From: Sweltsa coloradensis
Taxonomy: Eukaryota > Arthropoda > Insecta > Plecoptera > Chloroperlidae
NCBI GenBank assembly: GCA_024449915.1
Contig: JAMZAV010005106.1
Coordinates: forward strand, 23,706 to 87,705
Direction: 5' to 3'
DNA length: 64,000 bases
Position numbers and translations under genes: made by a program. Shown here in pieces: positions 61,408-64,000 of the stretch. Every line of letters begins with the position of its first letter. The first letter of the stretch is position 1. The notes under the pieces were generated by a model. The model ran no database searches and had not been told where the DNA came from. It saw only the letters and a program-made list of their open reading frames with translations.

Positions 61408-62175
61408 ATGGGGTTGTTTGCAAGGACGGTGTACATCACAGCTGTCACACTAGGTGAGTTGGATATGCTTTAGATGGGCGCGTCAACCGTTGGGTCATAA
61501 TGCGCCACTCTAGCGGGGAAGAGACCATGCTGGTCGGAACCAGCCACGGGTAGGGGGAGAACAGGGGAGATTCTCACGTCGAGGTCCTCATTGTATTTAT
61601 TGTTATCGTCCGTGGTGTCGTCCTCGTCGTCGGGGAGGGGAGGGGGGAGGTCCAACAATGACGACCACGACGTGCAGAGAACCCCCCTGTCCTCCCACTT
61701 GCTCGTGGCTGGTTCTGTCCAGCATGGGCGTTTCCTCCCGTGATTCTTTGGGCTAGAGAGGCGCATTATGACCTAACGGTTGTCGCGCCCATAAATTTGA
61801 TGAATTTAAAAGTTCACGCCTACCAGAGCTCGCCTCTTCAACATGTTCCTGTTCGCTCGACCGACTGACACCACAGATGATTGTAATATTGGACAGTTGT
61901 CACGGAAGCAGAAATATGACTCTACAGTAACGCTTTCATAAAATTTGTTTTGTAACCATTGAAAAAAAATGATTTTAAGATTTTGGATTTTGTTAAAAAA
62001 AGTGCAAATTTGTCCATTAACATGGTATTTTTATGGCTGATTAGGCTAACGCAAAATATCGAAAATCCCCATGCTTGCGTTTGTGTTTCAGTGGTGATGA
62101 GCCTGCTGCTGGATGAAGTCGACGCCAGGAGGAAGATCCTGAGAGGCAGGAAGACCATCACGAGGACATACTACA
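61408..62175 (+). CDS. First two coding exons of a small secreted/membrane protein
   Basis: Exon 1 (61,408-61,453) starts ATG and encodes MGLFARTVYITAVTL; it ends at a consensus donor, GTGAGT. Exon 2 (62,092-62,175) follows an acceptor, gtttgtgtttcag, and encodes VVMSLLLDEVDARRKILRG, then RKTITRTYY, ending at GTAAGTG. Joined, both exons keep one frame (phase 1 at both boundaries), which supports a real gene. The first 24 or so residues form a hydrophobic signal peptide or membrane anchor, with a possible cleavage after VDA. A basic RRK-LRGRK stretch follows. Later exons are not found and probably lie beyond the window. I believe the RGRKTITRTYY block is conserved in small arthropod proteins, but I cannot check, and the function is unknown. 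Intron 1 holds a MITE. Confidence 0.6.
61475..61791. mobile_element. 317-bp MITE in intron 1 of the small gene
   Basis: tgggcgcgtcaaccgttggg at 61,475 and, ending 61,791, cctaacggttgtcgcgccca are inverted; the match extends to about 40 bp with three mismatches. Inside, ccatgctggtcggaaccagc faces ggctggttctgtccagcatgg. Part is similar to 36,876-36,935. Confidence 0.75.
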
Positions 62176-62183
62176 GTAAGTGT

Positions 62184-62215
<32 letters not shown>

Positions 62216-62248
62216 TGAAGACCATCACGAGGACATACTACAGTAAGT

Positions 62249-62294
<46 letters not shown>

Positions 62295-62428
62295 ATGTTT
62301 AATATTTATTGGCTTAAAGGCGTGCTACATAGGGCTATGCAACCCTTTAAGTGTAGCAACCTCTATAATTAGAGAAAGAGAGAGAGCGATAGTTTGGAAG
62401 AGGGGGGGTGAAGACCATCACGAGGACA
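62150..62428 (+). repeat. Duplicated exon-2 end and splice donor with GA microsatellites
   Basis: The 33 bases at 62,150-62,182 (exon-2 end plus GTAAGTG) recur exactly at 62,217-62,249, and their first 19 bases again at 62,410-62,428. GA tracts lie between them (62,182-62,206; 62,250-62,291). Confidence 0.95.
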
Positions 62429-62689
62429 CAATAAGACTTATCATACTTGCCCACGCGTACAAAGTTAAAGAAGGGCCAAGCTCATGTACCCTCCTACATT
62501 TACGCATTATTAAAACATTAACGTTCACATCCTTGAACAACATCGAACATCCTTCAAAAGCTTGACAAAATAGAATTTGCAACTATTAATAATTTGAAAC
62601 GTAATAGTTCATACAAATTCTATTTTGCAAAGTTTTTCAATGATGTCCTTACGGGTAATAATCGTTTATATTTTAAGAATGCTCAAATG
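62429..62689. other. Intronic or intergenic, one imperfect hairpin
   Basis: acaaaatagaatttg (62,565-62,579) faces caaattctattttg (62,614-62,627). No coding sequence is recognised; if the small gene continues, this is intron 2. Confidence 0.4.
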
Positions 62690-63345
62690 TAGAAGGGTAC
62701 AAATTGGTCCTCTTTTAGATCTCATTGCTTTTGAATGTGTAAAGTTTGGCTGTATTTTTCCAAGTTCTTTGTATGCGTGGGATCTCATTACTTTTTCAAG
62801 TTCATTGCAAAATTATTTTTGATAAAATTAGAATAATTTTTATAAAGTAATATCAATTGATATGGTAATACCAATTAACAATAGAATGTAAATATCTCGA
62901 TGCCCGAAGACTTGCTTTTGTACCCATTGTAGGTGATATTGTCAATTTTCTATAGTTACTTGTTTATTACACACCTATAAAAGGCGAACAATTAAAACCT
63001 TTATTTCGATACTTTTATATTTTTACTTTTTCTTTCAAAAGGCACTACATCACTATTACCTTATTGTCCATGTAAAATATGAACGTGGTAGCCCCACCCA
63101 TTTGGTCAGAATCGCTGGCCAATTAAAACTGATGAATGTGACACAAGTACCAGTAGCATTGTAGTTGTAACTAACATACTTAAAATGATTTTGACCATGT
63201 TTCATTTTAACCTATTTTTTCACCCAGAATAAATTATTGTACCCTAATCAAATTTGGCTTGTGTTGCCAGGTACCTAAATCCCCCGATTATGACAGTTTT
63301 CAAGTTCTTATCACGTTTTATGAAGAATGGGTGACACCTCGAAAG
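62690..63345 (+). repeat. Dispersed repeat C and tandem-unit relative, right copy
   Basis: Matches 190-540 and then one of the ~270-bp units (caggtacctaaatccc at 63,268-63,284; tcacgttttatgaa). Between them, 62,934-63,115 is a reversed, diverged A-type HINE core (gtagccccacccatttggtc). Confidence 0.5.
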
Positions 63346-63529
63346 AAACAAACTCTGTTGGACCTTACGGGCAGCTAGTAGTCCAAGAGCTAATTCCTGT
63401 AGGACCTATATTAACGAAATCGGCTCAACCCACTTAACATCTCAAATCTGACTTCGCCACGTGGTAGTATGCACATTTTGAAACATCTTTAGGGAGGATG
63501 TCACTTCGAATTGTGGTATACGTTTTTTT

Positions 63530-63622
63530 TTAAACAACCATTTTGTTTTTGGATGTGCGATCATTAAAAAGCTTAGTCGGTACTATCTTAAAATGTACAT
63601 AGCCCGTGACACAGTTTACCGA
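63530..63622 (-). repeat. Dispersed repeat E, reversed copy
   Basis: Reverse complement is similar to 39,033-39,115 (tggatgtgcgatcattaaaa, gtactatcttaaaatgtac). The 63,623-64,000 remainder holds nothing I recognise. Confidence 0.55.
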
Positions 63623-64000
63623 TTTTATTTTTTCTTACACCGATTTGTAGGTAATTGTATGTTTTAATTATTGTTTATAACCAATTTCTAAGTCATATGA
63701 TATTATTGTTAAAAAATGCAGATATGGCGAAAATAGTGTAAATAATTTTACTAAAATGTGATTCAAGCATAAGTTCACAAATTATTTTGGTCAGTTAGCG
63801 CTATGTTTTTATACATTATTAGGATTTATAAAACTAACTCATGGACAACATATATAAAAAAAATACGGATTATTGCACATTTGAGTACATAAGCGTTGAA
63901 GGCTGAGCATTTTCAGTGGATTGTACGTATTAACTATGATTTCTCAACTTCATTTGCGTGCAAGTATAGAATAATTTTAAGTAGTTCCACAACATAATCA

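Noticed and set aside
1..64000. CRISPR array, bacterial operon or rRNA
   Set aside because: No regularly spaced short repeats, no prokaryotic gene arrangement and no rRNA-like sequence were seen.

Overview
This window looks like nuclear DNA of an animal, most likely a marine invertebrate and possibly a crustacean. The phylum is inferred from overall character, not proven. Genes are few and intron-containing. Several non-LTR retrotransposons and tRNA-derived SINE heads are present, with many nested cut-and-paste transposons. The palindrome TAGGCCTA is scattered everywhere. There is no operon structure, no CRISPR array and no rRNA.

Layout. 1-3.77 kb: dispersed repeats, including three tandem ~270-bp units whose relative lies at the far right end of the window. 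3.77-17.26 kb: an unusually long, nearly gene-free A+T block with G depleted relative to C. 17.3-22.4 kb: pyrimidine microsatellites, two tRNA-like SINE heads and a frameshifted non-LTR retrotransposon (endonuclease, reverse transcriptase, C-terminal domain, tandem CTAAA tail) split by a 0.9-kb insert. 22.4-28.2 kb: two long inverted arms enclosing a TAGGCCTA-rich zone with nested miniature elements. 28.2-30.2 kb, 41.4-46.1 kb, 56.1-57.5 kb and 59.7-61.0 kb: clusters of one repeat family that I interpret as Helentron/DINE-like (HINE). 30.7-37.2 kb: a decayed hAT transposon on the minus strand whose transposase is cut by a hAT MITE (8-bp target duplication), which holds another hAT MITE, and by a truncated LINE. 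39-41 kb: fold-back elements. 46.3-47.9 kb: a leucine-rich-repeat coding region with an N-terminal BC-box-like motif. 48.3-55.5 kb: consensus sequence with stuttered homopolymers, probably poorly polished. 57.6-59.2 kb: the RNase H end of another LINE, split by a hAT element. 61.4-62.2 kb: the first two coding exons of a small secreted or membrane protein.

The host-gene content I can support is the LRR/BC-box reading frame, the two-exon signal-peptide gene, and weaker hints (a possible last exon at 41.15 kb, a poly(A) signal at 43.11 kb, a 5' exon-like stretch at 23.5 kb). Almost everything else is transposon-derived and inactive.

The most interesting signal: where copies of a repeat in this window can be compared, TAGGCCTA or a one-base variant is present in one copy exactly where another copy has a TA or no motif. 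The octamer may therefore arise as a short insertion or an excision footprint at TA sites.
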